Source: JAAYYY01 sp964602995
Lineage (GTDB): Bacteria > Chloroflexota > Anaerolineae > Promineifilales > Promineifilaceae
Assembly: GCA_964602995.1 (NCBI GenBank)
Contig: CAZRTM010000019.1
Coordinates: 1 to 42,583 of the forward strand
DNA: 42,583 bases
Direction: 5' to 3'
This document shows positions 42,366 to 42,583 of this stretch, piece by piece. Position 1 is the stretch's first letter. The number at the start of each line of letters is the position of its first letter. Made by a program: the position numbers and the translations under genes. The notes beneath the pieces are model-generated. The model searched no databases and was not told the origin of the DNA. It worked only from the letters and a program-made list of their open reading frames with translations.

Positions 42366-42583
42366 TCAGGGCCTATCTATGACGACATCTGACGTCAGCA
42401 AGGCCTGGTAGAGGGCCTCAGCCAGCAACCTGTGGCCCGCGGCATTGGGATGCTTGTCCCAGGGTGCGACGGCCAGGGAGTCCAGGTTACGCTCACCGTA
42501 GGCGCGGGAAAGGTCGAAGGTGACAAAACCGGCGTTTTTGGCCGTGTCAGTCAGGTACTCGACATTTTCGAACGAAAGGGCTT
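42366..42583 (-). CDS. SGNH/GDSL-type hydrolase, C-terminal fragment (runs off the window)
   Basis: Only the last 71 codons are present; the gene continues past the right edge. The fragment reads FVTFDLSRAYGE, then VAPWDKHPNAAGHRLLAEAL and a stop codon at 42366-42368. D-x-HPN-x-x-GH is the Block V Asp-His motif of SGNH hydrolases. It is co-directional with the carrier protein and 35 bases upstream of it, so probably in the same operon. It could be an esterase or thioesterase-like enzyme releasing the acyl group from the carrier, or a glycan deacylase. The N-terminal nucleophile block is not visible. Confidence 0.75.
   Translation of the reverse strand, partial: ALSFENVEYLTDTAKNAGFVTFDLSRAYGERNLDSLAVAPWDKHPNAAGHRLLAEALYQALLTSDVVIDRP

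Noticed and set aside
1..42583. CRISPR array, tRNA, rRNA or transposase
   Set aside because: I looked through the intergenic spaces and found no regularly spaced direct repeats of CRISPR size, no cloverleaf-like segment and no transposase or integrase motif.

Overview
The window is a GC-rich, almost entirely minus-strand stretch of a bacterial chromosome. Protein style points to Chloroflexota: long Thr/Pro 'TPTATP' linkers in surface proteins, a fused Wzz-Wzc kinase, many GT4 enzymes, and dispersed junk-like intergenic repeats. This is an inference from style, because no rRNA or other taxonomic marker is present. I saw no tRNA, rRNA, CRISPR array or transposase.

Layout, left to right (most transcription runs right to left). 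1-408: no gene, only dispersed imperfect inverted repeats and palindromes. 409-6391: the end of a polysaccharide operon, with a GHMP sugar kinase, a single-domain response regulator, a Wzz-Wzc type tyrosine kinase, a WbaP-type initiating sugar-phosphate transferase and a GT4. 6453-10774: a two-gene plus-strand island (PQQ-like propeller fused to a helical domain; CBM9-like plus DNRLRE protein) set into the minus-strand run. 10771-18000: two PMT/ArnT-like membrane glycosyltransferases, GT4, GT2, an O-antigen-ligase/polymerase-like protein and GT2. 18032-28809: two sulfatase-like proteins and one phosphodiesterase-like protein (all alkaline-phosphatase superfamily), three GT4s, a membrane-anchored Asp-box propeller and a sulfotransferase. 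A 100-N assembly gap at 19488-19587 breaks one GT4. 28887-33736: a Wzt/Wzm polysaccharide ABC transporter, an SGNH-like lipoprotein and an acyltransferase-3 membrane protein.

33810-42583 is different and is the most interesting part: a PaaK-like ligase, a chorismate-lyase-like protein, a DAHP synthase, a fatty-acyl/aryl-AMP ligase, two distinct flavin-dependent halogenase-family proteins, a stand-alone acyl carrier protein and the 3' end of an SGNH hydrolase. Read as a pathway, DAHP synthase boosts shikimate flux, the chorismate lyase makes 4-hydroxybenzoate, the AMP ligase activates it and may load it on the carrier protein, and the flavoenzymes may halogenate or oxidise it. No ketosynthase, NRPS or thioesterase is visible, so the end product is unknown. 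It may lie beyond the right edge, or the aryl group may be placed on the glycan made and exported by the neighbouring genes.

The rest of the window looks like one large locus for building, modifying (sulfation, acylation, phospho-group chemistry) and exporting a cell-surface polysaccharide or glycolipid.
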